The position numbers were made by a program, and so were the translations under genes. Positions 34,243 to 43,014 of a stretch of DNA of 64,000 nucleotides are shown piece by piece. The DNA is from Lachnospiraceae bacterium (GTDB taxonomy: Bacteria > Bacillota > Clostridia > Lachnospirales > Lachnospiraceae). Numbering within the stretch: position 1 is the first letter of the stretch; each line of letters opens with the position of its first letter. The stretch covers positions 1 through 64,000 of the forward strand of contig JAEELL010000134.1 in the NCBI GenBank assembly GCA_016282745.1, given 5' to 3'. The notes beneath the pieces are model-generated. The model ran no database searches and was not told where the DNA came from. It was given only the letters and a program-made list of their open reading frames with translations.

Positions 34243-35394
34243 ATGGATTATATTTTCCCGGAGTATTATAAGAAATTTAAGTGTATTGCTGACAGATGCC
34301 CTGACACATGTTGCGCAGGATGGAAAATCATGATAGATGATAAGTCACTTAAAAAATATAATAAGTATAAAGGTGATTTTGGAAACAGACTTGCCAATTG
34401 TATAGATTGGAAGGAAGGTTCATTTCATCAGTATGACAAGAGATGTGCGTTTCTTGATGAGAATAATTTGTGCGATATTTATTCTGAAGCAGGAAAAGAA
34501 TATCTGTGTAAAACTTGTCGCAGATATCCGAGACATTATGAGGAATTTGAAAATATAAGAGAACTGTCACTTTCATTATCTTGTCCGGTTGCGGCAAATA
34601 TTATTCTGAAAGAAAAAGAGTTGCCTGAGTTGATTACGGAAAAGAGAGAGATGCCATTGGAAGAATATGAGTATTTCGATTTTTTGTTGTATACAAAACT
34701 CCTTCAACTTAGAGAAATGTATTTTGATGTATTAAGCAATAAGTCATATGCACTGAATTATAAAATGGCATTTTTGCTTGCAACTGCCCATGATATTCAG
34801 ACAAGGATTAACAAAAATGAAATATTTGAAATCGATAATCTGATAGAAAAGTATTCAGGTGATGATTTTTATAGAAAGTCTAACATAGTTTTTTCAAAAT
34901 ATTGTGATAATTATGATATGGGAATGAAAGCACGAAGAGATGTATTTGATAATCTGTTTCTGCTTGAGGTTCTAAATGATGAATGGACACCATTTTTGCG
35001 TCAGTGTAGAGACAATCTTTACAGTGATTCTGCAGATACATATATTGGAGAAAAAAAGGCGTTTAAAGCAGATTATTTGCCGAATGAGCAAGAGTATCTA
35101 AATCTTTTACATTATTTTGTTTATGTTTACATGTGCGGAGCGGTATATGACGATGATCTCTATACTAAGATTAGATTTGCAATAGTTAATGTACTCAATA
35201 TAATGGAAATCGATAATGCTGTTTGGAAAATATCAAATCGGTCTTTTGATTTTGAAATGCAGAATAAAATAGTGTACAGATATTCAAGAGAAGTGGAACA
35301 CTCGGATATAAATCTGAAGCATATGGAAGAACTTATCTTGAATGGAAAAGAATATTCATATGAAAGACTACTGAATGCAATTCTAATGATTTGA
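34243..35394 (+). CDS. fliB: FliB-like protein (flagellin lysine N-methylase family)
   Basis: 383 residues. The N-terminal half carries the Cys signature of the family: FKCIADRCPDTCCAGW, RCAFLDENNLC and YLCKTCRRYPRHY, a YkgJ-like metal or Fe-S binding pattern. In Salmonella FliB methylates lysines of flagellin. In Lachnospiraceae such genes are common and need not be near flagellin genes; none is present here. The real target is therefore uncertain. GTGGAGG is 5 nt before ATG 34243, and mntP follows 23 nt behind the stop, so the two are probably cotranscribed. Confidence 0.85.
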   Translation: MDYIFPEYYKKFKCIADRCPDTCCAGWKIMIDDKSLKKYNKYKGDFGNRLANCIDWKEGSFHQYDKRCAFLDENNLCDIYSEAGKEYLCKTCRRYPRHYEEFENIRELSLSLSCPVAANIILKEKELPELITEKREMPLEEYEYFDFLLYTKLLQLREMYFDVLSNKSYALNYKMAFLLATAHDIQTRINKNEIFEIDNLIEKYSGDDFYRKSNIVFSKYCDNYDMGMKARRDVFDNLFLLEVLNDEWTPFLRQCRDNLYSDSADTYIGEKKAFKADYLPNEQEYLNLLHYFVYVYMCGAVYDDDLYTKIRFAIVNVLNIMEIDNAVWKISNRSFDFEMQNKIVYRYSREVEHSDINLKHMEELILNGKEYSYERLLNAILMI

Positions 35395-35417
35395 AAAAAC
35401 GATAGGAGAAAATAGTA

Positions 35418-35999
35418 ATGAACATAGGATTACCCTTTTTTTTGACAAGTATTATCCTCGGAGTTGGACTTGCTATGGATGCGTTTTCTGTTTCATTGGC
35501 AAATGGTCTCAATGAAACAACTATGAAAAGAACCAGGATGTGTGGAGTTGCCGGAGTGTTTTCCGGATTCCAGTTTGCAATGCCAATGATTGGCTGGATA
35601 TGTGTTTCTACCGTGGCAAAAATGTTTTCTGTATTTGAAATGTTTATTCCGTGGATTGCCTTTATTTTACTTGGATATATTGGTGGGAAAATGTTATATG
35701 AAGGTATATTTGATAAAGAAGAGGAAGAAAATATAGGGATTGGTATACAAGGACTCATAGTTCAGGGAATTGCAACTTCCATTGATGCCCTTTCTGTAGG
35801 CTTTACAATTTCACACTATACTTGGTATGAAGCGTTTATTGCATGTCTGCTAATTGGAAGTGTAACTTTTATTATTAGTTTTGCCGGACTTGGCATAGGA
35901 AAAAAAGCAGGAACAAAACTCGCCGGAAAAGCAGAGATATTAGGTGGCATAATTCTTATTTCCATAGGTCTTGAAATTTTAATTAAGAGTCTTATCTAA
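35418..35999 (+). CDS. mntP: Manganese efflux pump of the MntP family
   Basis: 193 residues with six predicted membrane segments. The paired family motifs LAMDAFSVSLANG (about 18-30) and TSIDALSVGF (about 120-129) carry the acidic residues used for Mn(II) export. The length is typical. In many bacteria mntP has a yybP-ykoY Mn riboswitch upstream; here only 23 nt separate it from the preceding gene, so none is present. AGGAG lies upstream of the ATG. Confidence 0.93.
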   Translation: MNIGLPFFLTSIILGVGLAMDAFSVSLANGLNETTMKRTRMCGVAGVFSGFQFAMPMIGWICVSTVAKMFSVFEMFIPWIAFILLGYIGGKMLYEGIFDKEEEENIGIGIQGLIVQGIATSIDALSVGFTISHYTWYEAFIACLLIGSVTFIISFAGLGIGKKAGTKLAGKAEILGGIILISIGLEILIKSLI

Positions 36000-36062
36000 G
36001 TGGGTGAGTCTTCAAATTCTATTGAAGTTATTCCATTGTGCCAAATAATGCTACAACACGAC

Positions 36063-36133
36063 AGAGTAGATAGAATAGAAATAGATAACATAGATAGAAT
36101 AGATAGAATAGATAGCATAGATAGAATAGATAG
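36063..36133. repeat. 10-nt microsatellite
   Basis: Imperfect repeats of ATAGATAGAA, with variants ATAGATAGCA and ATAGATAACA, about seven units, lying between mntP and the bidirectional terminator. Confidence 0.8.
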
Positions 36134-36140
36134 GGCAAGT

Positions 36141-36177
36141 AATAAAAAACACCAGTTTTAAACTGGTGTTTTTTATT
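36141..36177. terminator. Bidirectional intrinsic terminator
   Basis: AATAAAAAACACCAGTTT pairs with AAACTGGTGTTTTTTATT around a minimal loop. It serves mntP on the plus strand and overlaps the stop codon of the minus-strand hydrolase gene. Confidence 0.93.
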
Positions 36178-37042
36178 ACTTAAACATATGATGTTGAATC
36201 CTTAATTTAGCTCTTGGAACGTAACGGCTGAAGAATAAGAAGTTTGATAAATCATATTCGTTAGATTTGTAATTTACTGAACGTCTTCCGTTTAATACTT
36301 CCTTAGCTGCCTTTATACATTTTTTTGATAACTTACCGTTATCATACTTTGCTAATGCCTTGGACATTGCTCCGTTTCTTGTAGGAGTGAACTGCCCGCG
36401 CTGATAAATAACTGATACCATATCATCAGGATACAAATCAGACTTCATTCTATTGAGAACTACAATTCCAACAGCAAGTTTTCCTGCATAACATTCACCG
36501 CGAGCTTCGCAGTAAATGATAGAAGATAAATATTTTAATTCCTGCTCGGTATAACTGTTTTTAACCTTTACGTTGATCTTAGCAACAATCTGATTACTTT
36601 TGTTTCTTACAGTAACTGTAGCTTTTCCGTATTTAACACCTGTAGCAATACCGTTTGCAACTGTTACGATTTCATTGTTTGAAGAAACGAAAGAATAATT
36701 TGAAAGATTTAAATTGTTAATCTTTAACTTCTTCTTAATGGAATAAGTTTTTCCAACTTTAATTGTCTTGTTGATATTCTTTGCAGTTACAGGTGATACT
36801 GACTGAGCAGTTGTAGTAACGACTGTTGAAGTTGTCTCAGCAACTGTAGATGTTTCCTCAACGCTAGTAGTATCTTCCGATGTGACTGTCTCAGAAGAAG
36901 TATTAACCTCTTTTGAACTGTCGGTTGTTGTAACTTCAGTCTGTGTAGTTGTTTCTGTTGTCTCTGCAGCGTTTATACTTGCAAATCCGGTAATGGCAAA
37001 GAGGGATGTAAGTATAACTAAACTGTATAATTTCTGCTTCAA
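36176..37042 (-). CDS. Secreted SleB/CwlJ-type cell-wall hydrolase with one Ig-like domain
   Basis: 288 residues. TTG start at 37042, with GGAGGT just upstream, gives a signal peptide (KQKLYSLVILTSLFAITG, cleavage near NAA). A Thr/Ser/Glu-rich linker of about 65 residues is followed by a BIG2-like domain (TIKVGKTYSI...ATGVKYGKATVTV) and a C-terminal Hydrolase_2 domain: YLSSIIYCEARGECYAGKLA carries the conserved Glu, then VVLNRM, RGQFTPTRNG. The family includes spore cortex-lytic and vegetative peptidoglycan hydrolases; a vegetative or surface role is as likely as germination here. Confidence 0.9.
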   Translation of the reverse strand: MKQKLYSLVILTSLFAITGFASINAAETTETTTQTEVTTTDSSKEVNTSSETVTSEDTTSVEETSTVAETTSTVVTTTAQSVSPVTAKNINKTIKVGKTYSIKKKLKINNLNLSNYSFVSSNNEIVTVANGIATGVKYGKATVTVRNKSNQIVAKINVKVKNSYTEQELKYLSSIIYCEARGECYAGKLAVGIVVLNRMKSDLYPDDMVSVIYQRGQFTPTRNGAMSKALAKYDNGKLSKKCIKAAKEVLNGRRSVNYKSNEYDLSNFLFFSRYVPRAKLRIQHHMFK

Positions 37043-37262
37043 AACTACCTCCAAATACTTTTTGTATGAAATGATTAAGAAGTGTAACAATCTTAATATC
37101 ATTTCAATTACAAATTTATTACAAAATTATTACACATACTAATTTACCAAAAAAAAATAATTTGTCAAGTTTTTCTTTGTTGTGATACCACTTGTAAAAT
37201 GATATACGCTCCGCGAGGATTGAATTTTCATAAAAGTACTTTATTATTAGAGCTAAACAATG

Positions 37263-37310
37263 TTTTCTGTGAATAGATACAATAAATTTTCTGTGAATAG
37301 ATACAATAAA
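37263..37310. repeat. 24-nt perfect direct repeat, two copies
   Basis: TTTTCTGTGAATAGATACAA and four further bases occur at 37263-37286 and 37287-37310 without difference. The 423-nt gap 37043-37465 holds this repeat and the promoter at 37381, nothing else that I can see. Confidence 0.9.
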
Positions 37311-37380
37311 TAAATAAGGTAACCGGTACAAAAAATAAAAAATGTAAATAGATAGCAGTGAAAAAAATTAAATAAATGTA

Positions 37381-37408
37381 TTGACATATGTTACATATAG
37401 TTTATAAT
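37381..37408 (+). promoter_or_regulatory. Sigma-A promoter of the DUF5688 gene
   Basis: TTGACA (37381-37386), 16 nt, TATAAT (37403-37408). Both hexamers are perfect. Confidence 0.85.
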
Positions 37409-37465
37409 GGGTTGTGAAAAATATTTATAACTAAATGTGACTTTTTTTATTACAAGGAGAAGATT

Positions 37466-38461
37466 ATGGAATATAATGAATTTCTTGCCATGTTGCAGGA
37501 TGAGTTGAAGTCATATTTAGAAGTTATCAGATTTGAGGGGAAAATTAATATTCGAAAAGTATTGAAAAACAATGGGGTTGAGTTAGATGCTCTGATGGTT
37601 GTGAGAGAAGGTATAAATGCCTCTCCGACTATTTATTTGAATTACTACTATGATCAGTTTGTATCGGGAAAAAGTATTGAAGAAATAATCAGGGAAATCT
37701 ACAGTATGTTCTCCAAGGAATTGGGAGATGTCGAATTTAATATCGAAGATTTTACAGATTTTCAAAAAATAAAACATAAGATTGCTTTTAAAGTAATTAA
37801 TACCGAAAAGAATAAGAGGCTGCTAAAAAAAGTGCCTCACATAGATATTATGGATTTGTCCATAGTTTTTTATTGCATAGTTAAATGCAATAAAAATGAG
37901 AATGCGACTACATTAATTTATAATCATCATCTCGATATGTGGAATGTGTCTTTAGAAACTCTTTACGAAACAGCCGAAAAAAATACTCCTATTTTGCTTC
38001 CTTATGAAATAAGAAGTATGGAAGATATTATTATGGAAATGATAAAAGAAAGAAAATACGGAGGAGACGAAGAGGAAATTGATGAATGTGAAGTCAATGA
38101 AACCGGTTGTTATGATGGGGAAGAGGCAGAGGCACTCACAAATATGATAATGGAAGAGATTGAAAAAGCGGATGAACCTAAGATGTACGTTCTGACTAAT
38201 AAATATAGAATGTACGGAGCTTGTGCAATATTCTATGATGGGGTTTTGAAAAAGTTTGCCGATGAGCATCAAAAAGATATAATTATTCTGCCTAGTTCAA
38301 TCCATGAAGTTATTATTATTCCAATGGAAGAACAAATGAATCCTAAAGATTTTGAATCGATTATAAAGGATGTAAATAATGAAGAGGTGACGCCTGAAGA
38401 AATATTATCAGGACATGCATACATTTACAGAAGAAGTGATGACAAAATATATATGCCATAA
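37466..38461 (+). CDS. DUF5688 family protein
   Basis: 331 residues, cytoplasmic, acidic. The full-length layout of DUF5688 is present: an N-terminal helical part (FLAMLQDELKSYLE), a central PTIYLNYYYDQFVSGKSIEE, and a C-terminal strand region (YVLTNKYRMYGACAIFYDGV, DIIILPSSIHEVIIIP). These proteins are frequent, often in several copies, in Lachnospiraceae; their function is unknown. It has a perfect promoter 58 nt upstream and AAGGAG before the ATG. Confidence 0.82.
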   Translation: MEYNEFLAMLQDELKSYLEVIRFEGKINIRKVLKNNGVELDALMVVREGINASPTIYLNYYYDQFVSGKSIEEIIREIYSMFSKELGDVEFNIEDFTDFQKIKHKIAFKVINTEKNKRLLKKVPHIDIMDLSIVFYCIVKCNKNENATTLIYNHHLDMWNVSLETLYETAEKNTPILLPYEIRSMEDIIMEMIKERKYGGDEEEIDECEVNETGCYDGEEAEALTNMIMEEIEKADEPKMYVLTNKYRMYGACAIFYDGVLKKFADEHQKDIIILPSSIHEVIIIPMEEQMNPKDFESIIKDVNNEEVTPEEILSGHAYIYRRSDDKIYMP

Positions 38462-38477
38462 TAGGCTGATAAAGTAG

Positions 38478-38549
38478 TGCACCCAACCGGAATCGAACCG
38501 GTATTGTCGCCTTCGGAGGGCAATATTTTATCCATTAAATTATGGGTGC
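38478..38549 (-). tRNA. tRNA-Arg (anticodon CCG)
   Basis: 72 nt on the minus strand. The acceptor arm GCACCCA/TGGGTGC, a D arm with ATTT/AAAT, the anticodon stem TTGCC/GGCGA with loop CTCCGAA (anticodon CCG, codon CGG) and the T arm ACCGG-TTCGATT-CCGGT all pair. The discriminator base is A. The CCA end is not encoded. It stands alone, convergent with the DUF5688 gene. Confidence 0.95.
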
Positions 38550-38560
38550 ATATCGAAATT

Positions 38561-38589
38561 ATTTTACAAAAATATTATTCAAAAAGCAA
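38561..38589 (-). promoter_or_regulatory. Promoter of the tRNA-Arg gene
   Basis: On the minus strand TTGCTT (38589-38584), 17 nt, TAAAAT (38566-38561). The start would be within a few nucleotides of the mature 5' end at 38549. Confidence 0.65.
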
Positions 38590-38613
38590 TGTTTTTTTAT
38601 GGTAACTGCAGAA

Positions 38614-38642
38614 TTGATATTTTCATTGGTTAGTTGTATAAT
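38614..38642 (+). promoter_or_regulatory. Promoter of the thiN-containing operon
   Basis: TTGATA (38614-38619), 17 nt, TATAAT (38637-38642), about 36 nt before the first ATG. It is divergent from the tRNA promoter. Confidence 0.8.
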
Positions 38643-38677
38643 GAAAAGAGTTTTTTGATTAGTTAAGGAGATTTTTA

Positions 38678-39451
38678 ATGAGTAAACTCAAAAAAGAGCT
38701 TAAAAACAGAAATGTTGATATAAATGAAGTTATTAATTACGGTGATAATATTGAGGACAGAGTGCTGAGTCCACAGGAAGAGCGAATGATTAGGCTCAGA
38801 CACAGAGTTACTGCAGTTGCATTGCTTTTGGTTATATGTGTTATAGTTACAACAATTGTGTTTGGCGGAAGAAATGTCAAGAAGAATAAGAAAACTGTAG
38901 AAACAAAAGTGGCTGTTACTACGACGGAGGCACCAACGGAAGAACCTACAACTCTCAAATTCGATTCGGAACAGTATCCTGATATCACAGATCTTGTTCA
39001 GTTATACTACGGAGCCAGACTCAAGGGCGATACTGCATCCATAGCAAAGTATGTTGACAACATTGAAGAAGTTGATATGGACAGTATCAAGGCAAGCAAT
39101 GAATATATCAAAAAGTATAAGAACATCGAATGCTACCTGAAGCCGGGACTTGATGAAAATACATTTGTTGTATACGCATATTACGAGATTGAGTTCAAGA
39201 ATATTGAAACATTAGCACCGGGTATTGATGTGTTGTATGTAATTATGGATAAGGAGACAGGATCTTACTTTATTCATAACGGAGCTGCTGCAAATGCAGA
39301 TATTGCTTCTTATATAAATACACTCAATGAAGATCCTGAGGTAAAGAAACTTTATGAAGATACCAATAATGCATTTAATCAGGCTCTTCAATCTGACAAG
39401 AATTTGAATGATTTTTACAACGCATTAAAAGAAGGTAAAAAAAGTGAATAA
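38678..39451 (+). CDS. Single-pass membrane protein of unknown function
   Basis: 257 residues. A cytoplasmic part of about 45 residues precedes one membrane segment (VTAVALLLVICVIVTTIVFGG), a Thr/Glu/Pro linker (VTTTEAPTEEPTT) and an extracytoplasmic domain of about 155 residues (DITDLVQLYYGARLKGD, YLKPGLDENTFVVYAYYEIE). The outer domain looks like a small folded alpha-beta unit, but I do not recognise it. Similar proteins with a TEAP-type linker occur in Lachnospiraceae. The gene overlaps thiN by 8 nt, so it is in one operon with it. Confidence 0.72.
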   Translation: MSKLKKELKNRNVDINEVINYGDNIEDRVLSPQEERMIRLRHRVTAVALLLVICVIVTTIVFGGRNVKKNKKTVETKVAVTTTEAPTEEPTTLKFDSEQYPDITDLVQLYYGARLKGDTASIAKYVDNIEEVDMDSIKASNEYIKKYKNIECYLKPGLDENTFVVYAYYEIEFKNIETLAPGIDVLYVIMDKETGSYFIHNGAAANADIASYINTLNEDPEVKKLYEDTNNAFNQALQSDKNLNDFYNALKEGKKSE

Positions 39452-40064
39452 TATATGTTATATAGTTAGTGCCGGTGATTGTACCGGCATTAACATTTTA
39501 AAAGAAAAAAATGATCTGGTTATTGCAGTTGATGGTGGATACAGATATTTGGAGAAAGCAGGAATAACACCGGATGTTGCTATGGGAGATTTTGATTCTC
39601 TGGGGTTTGTTCCAAATGGAGAGAATGTTATAGTTCATTCGCCTATGAAAGATGATACTGATACCATGCTGGCAATTAAGTATGGAATTGAAAAAGGGTA
39701 TAAAGAGTTTGTGATTTTTGGCGCTCTTGGAGGAAGGCTGGATCACACTATTGCTAATTTAATGGTGGTTTCATATTTGTCAGCTCATAATTGTAAGTGC
39801 ACAATTATTGATGATAATGTTATTATACGAAATGTCTTCAACGGTGAGCTTATTCTTGAAAAAAAAGAAAGTGGAGTATTTTCTGTCTTTTCATTGCAAG
39901 ATGAGGCTGTTGGAGTCACAATTAAAGGTGCAAAATATGAGGCGGATAATGTAATCATGACAAATGATTTTCCTGTTGGAATTAGTAATGAATTTATAGG
40001 AGCAGAAGTCCATATAAGAGTTGATAAAGGACAATTGATTGTGATTGAGAACCTGAAACAGTAA
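39444..40064 (+). CDS. thiN: Thiamine pyrophosphokinase
   Basis: 206 residues from a GTG start overlapping the previous gene by 8 nt, with GAAGG upstream. Conserved motifs: VDGGYRYL, AMGDFDSLG (metal and substrate), KDDTDTMLA and FGALGGRLDHTIANL. It transfers pyrophosphate from ATP to thiamine to make thiamine diphosphate, the cofactor needed by IorA in this window. The C-terminal strand region (ISNEFIGAEVHIRVDKGQLIVI) binds thiamine. No TPP riboswitch is near. Confidence 0.95.
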   Translation: MNNICYIVSAGDCTGINILKEKNDLVIAVDGGYRYLEKAGITPDVAMGDFDSLGFVPNGENVIVHSPMKDDTDTMLAIKYGIEKGYKEFVIFGALGGRLDHTIANLMVVSYLSAHNCKCTIIDDNVIIRNVFNGELILEKKESGVFSVFSLQDEAVGVTIKGAKYEADNVIMTNDFPVGISNEFIGAEVHIRVDKGQLIVIENLKQ

Positions 40065-40139
40065 TGATAAATGCAAGTAACAAAGAATAAATATAAGTAG
40101 CAAATATTAAGAAAATTTGATTTGGAAAAATTAGTAAAG

Positions 40140-40928
40140 ATGAATAACGGTAAGAAAAATAAGGAAAAATCAAATAATAAAACAAAGGATAAAATCAACA
40201 ATATAACAACTGCAGAAAAAAAGAGTGATAATTCATTAATGAGACTAAATAAGTTCCTCAGTGATCGAGGAGTCTGTTCAAGAAGAGAGGCGGACAGACT
40301 TGTGGAGGAAGGACTGGTTCTTGTGGATGGCGAGGTTGCAGTTATGGGGCAAAAAGTTGATGATTCCATGGAAATTATCGTCAAGGGAGTTCCTGTAAGC
40401 AGCAAGTCAACAAAAGTTATTATTGCACTTAACAAACCTGTTGGTGTTGAGTGTACTACAGATAGTACTAATCCTGATAATATCGTGGATTTTGTGGGCT
40501 ATCCTCAGAGAATCTATCCCATAGGTCGATTGGATAAGAACTCGCAGGGGCTAATTCTGTTGACTAATGATGGCAGTATTGTAAACAAGATTTTAAAAGG
40601 CTCTAACTATAAAGAAAAAGAGTATATTGTTACAGTTGACAAGCCGATTACAGATGAATTTGTGCAAAAAATGTCAAAGGGTGTTGAAATTTTGGATAAT
40701 GTTACTAGACCATGTAAAGTTACAAGACTGGGCAGACATTCTTTCGATATTATATTGACGCAGGGATTGAACAGGCAGATTAGGAGAATGTGCAAAAAAC
40801 TAGGGTACAGAGTTCAGAAATTAAAACGAATTAGAATATTAAATATTGAACTGGGAAATCTTCCTGTTGGAAAGTATAGAGAACTGACAGAGAATGAAAT
40901 AAAAAAACTTAATTCGCTGATTCAATAA
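40140..40928 (+). CDS. rluF: 23S rRNA pseudouridine synthase of the RluF type
   Basis: About 262 residues. A Lys-rich N-terminal tail of about 33 residues precedes an S4 RNA-binding domain (MRLNKFLSDRGVCSRREADR) and the catalytic domain with GRLDKNSQGLILLTNDG, whose Asp is the nucleophile, and GLNRQIRRMCKKLGYRV. The sequence is closer to RluF (U2604 of 23S rRNA) than to RluB or RsuA. The start is uncertain: ATG 40140 has no strong ribosome site, and TTG 40122 is in frame. It lies 75 nt after thiN and ligA follows. Confidence 0.9.
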   Translation: MNNGKKNKEKSNNKTKDKINNITTAEKKSDNSLMRLNKFLSDRGVCSRREADRLVEEGLVLVDGEVAVMGQKVDDSMEIIVKGVPVSSKSTKVIIALNKPVGVECTTDSTNPDNIVDFVGYPQRIYPIGRLDKNSQGLILLTNDGSIVNKILKGSNYKEKEYIVTVDKPITDEFVQKMSKGVEILDNVTRPCKVTRLGRHSFDIILTQGLNRQIRRMCKKLGYRVQKLKRIRILNIELGNLPVGKYRELTENEIKKLNSLIQ

Positions 40929-40980
40929 TATGTTGAGAAATAGAAAAGAATTAATAGGAATAAGAATAGGAATTAATAAC

Positions 40981-42939
40981 ATGGAGTTAAAAGATAATAA
41001 CAAAAAAGACAGAATTAAAGAACTGGTTGAATTATTAAACAAAGCTTCAAGAGCGTATTATCAGGAAGCAAAGGAGATAATGCCAAATATTGAATATGAC
41101 AGACTGTATGATGAACTGGTTGCACTTGAAAGTGAGACAGGCATGGTTCTTTCTAACAGCCCGACTGTAAATGTTGGATATGAAGTTGTAAGTGAACTTC
41201 CAAAGGAACAGCATGACAGTCCAATGCTGTCTCTTGATAAGACAAAAGAAGTGGAAGGGCTTAAGAGTTTTGCCGGTGATAAAAAGTGTCTGCTTTCATG
41301 GAAACTGGACGGACTTACTGTAGTGCTCACGTATAATGAAGGAAAACTTGTAAAAGCAGTTACAAGAGGAAACGGAACTGTGGGTGAAGTGATAACTGCT
41401 AACGCAAAAACATTCAAAAATATACCACTTTCGATTGAGTATAAAGGTGAACTTGTCGTTCGTGGAGAAGCGGTTATTAAGTATTCTGATTTTAATGAGA
41501 TAAATGAAACAATAGAGGATGCTGATTCAAAATATAAAAATCCTAGAAACCTGTGCTCAGGTTCTGTCAGACAGCTGAACAGTGAAATAACAGCAAAGAG
41601 AAATGTAAATTTTTATGCCTTTGCGCTTATAAGTGCAGATGGTGTGGATTTTAGTAATTCTATAGAGAATAAGTTTAAATGGCTTGTAGAACAGGGATTT
41701 GAAGTGGTTGATTACCTTGTGGTATCTTCCGATAATATGGAAGAGGGCGTAAATCATTTTGCAAAAGCAATCGAGACATTCGATGTTCCTTCAGATGGGT
41801 TAGTGCTGGTTTATGATGATATAGAGTACGGAGAGTCGCTTGGAACAACAGCAAAATTTCCAAGAAACGGAATAGCATTCAAATGGGCAGATGAAAAAGC
41901 GGTGACAAGGCTTGTGGAAATTGAGTGGAGTCCAAGCAGAACAGGACTTATCAATCCTGTTGCGGTATTTGAACCCGTTGAATTGGAGGGGACTACTGTA
42001 TCAAGAGCCAGTGTGCACAATCTTAGTATAGTTGAAGAACTGGAACTTGGCGTTGGAGATGAGATAACTGTTTACAAAGCAAATATGATTATTCCGCAGA
42101 TAGATGAAAATCTCACAAGAAGCGGTGGGATTGGCATTCCGTCTCAATGCCCTGCATGTAATATGGCTACAGACATTAAAAACGAAAACGGGATAAAGAC
42201 ATTAATCTGTACAAATCCGGAATGCCCTGCAAAACATATAAAGCTGTTTTCACATTTCGTGTCACGAGACGCGATGAATATTGACGGATTGTCAGAAGAA
42301 ACTTTGTCAAAGTTTGTGGAACACGGATATATAAAGAATCTTGTGGATATATTCCATCTGGATGATTTTGAGGAAGAGATAGTCGGAAAGAAAGGCTTTG
42401 GAAAAAAATCGTACGACAACCTTATTGCGTCAATTAAAAAGGCAAGAAAAGTAAAACTGCCAAACTTCATTTACAGTCTTGGTATATTGAATATAGGTTT
42501 GAGTAATGCAAAACTTATATGCAAGTATTTTAATGGAAATATTGATGAAATAAGAAATGCGGAAGTTGAGACTTTATGTGGAATTGACGGAATCGGTGAA
42601 GTGATTGCAAAGAGTGTTGTGGATTATTTTGCTGATGCTAATAATTCTGAGATTGTTGACAAACTTTTAAGCGAGATAGAAATAGAAAATGAAGAAAATA
42701 ACGAAGAGCAGGATCTTTCCGGAAAGACATTTGTTATAACCGGATCCCTGAATCATTTTACAAACAGAAATGAACTGAAGGAACTCATTGAAAAGAGAGG
42801 CGGAAAGGTTGCGGGTTCTGTTTCTTCAAAGACAAATTATCTTATAAACAATGATGCAACATCAGGTTCTTCAAAAAATAAAAAAGCAAAAGAACTTGGA
42901 GTGGAAATTATAACTGAGGAACAGTTTTTGGAAATGTAA
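40981..42939 (+). CDS. ligA: NAD-dependent DNA ligase
   Basis: 652 residues. Domain Ia (YYQEAKEIMPNIEYDRLYDEL) is followed by the adenylation domain with Lys108 in SWKLDG, the OB fold, a Cys4 zinc finger (CPACNMATD...CTNPECPAKH), helix-hairpin-helix repeats (VGKKGFGKKSYDNL, LCGIDGIGEVIAKS) and a C-terminal BRCT domain (SGKTFVITGSLNHFTNRNEL). It seals nicks in replication and repair using NAD+. ATG 40981 is preferred over 40930 because AGGAATT lies upstream and the protein then begins in register with the family. Confidence 0.95.
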   Translation: MELKDNNKKDRIKELVELLNKASRAYYQEAKEIMPNIEYDRLYDELVALESETGMVLSNSPTVNVGYEVVSELPKEQHDSPMLSLDKTKEVEGLKSFAGDKKCLLSWKLDGLTVVLTYNEGKLVKAVTRGNGTVGEVITANAKTFKNIPLSIEYKGELVVRGEAVIKYSDFNEINETIEDADSKYKNPRNLCSGSVRQLNSEITAKRNVNFYAFALISADGVDFSNSIENKFKWLVEQGFEVVDYLVVSSDNMEEGVNHFAKAIETFDVPSDGLVLVYDDIEYGESLGTTAKFPRNGIAFKWADEKAVTRLVEIEWSPSRTGLINPVAVFEPVELEGTTVSRASVHNLSIVEELELGVGDEITVYKANMIIPQIDENLTRSGGIGIPSQCPACNMATDIKNENGIKTLICTNPECPAKHIKLFSHFVSRDAMNIDGLSEETLSKFVEHGYIKNLVDIFHLDDFEEEIVGKKGFGKKSYDNLIASIKKARKVKLPNFIYSLGILNIGLSNAKLICKYFNGNIDEIRNAEVETLCGIDGIGEVIAKSVVDYFADANNSEIVDKLLSEIEIENEENNEEQDLSGKTFVITGSLNHFTNRNELKELIEKRGGKVAGSVSSKTNYLINNDATSGSSKNKKAKELGVEIITEEQFLEM

Positions 42940-43014
42940 TAACTAAGAAATAGATGCCCCGCCCTCAAAAAAGTGAAGGTGGGAGTAAGAAAGTTACACG
43001 AAGGATAATTAATT

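Noticed and set aside
34243-35394. A flagellar gene cluster around fliB
   Set aside because: No flagellin, chaperone or motor gene is present in the window; FliB-like genes occur away from flagellar clusters.
36176-37042. Assigning the SleB-type gene as a spore germination enzyme
   Set aside because: The Ig-like domain and Thr-rich linker are unlike SleB or CwlJ of spores and no ypeB or other sporulation gene is adjacent.
38561-38677. Second tRNA near tRNA-Arg
   Set aside because: No further T-arm (GGTTCGA-type) or cloverleaf could be drawn; only the divergent promoters are present.
39785-40435. Minus-strand frame of 216 codons across thiN and rluF
   Set aside because: It overlaps two genes with clear families, has no ribosome site and its composition is that of an antisense frame.
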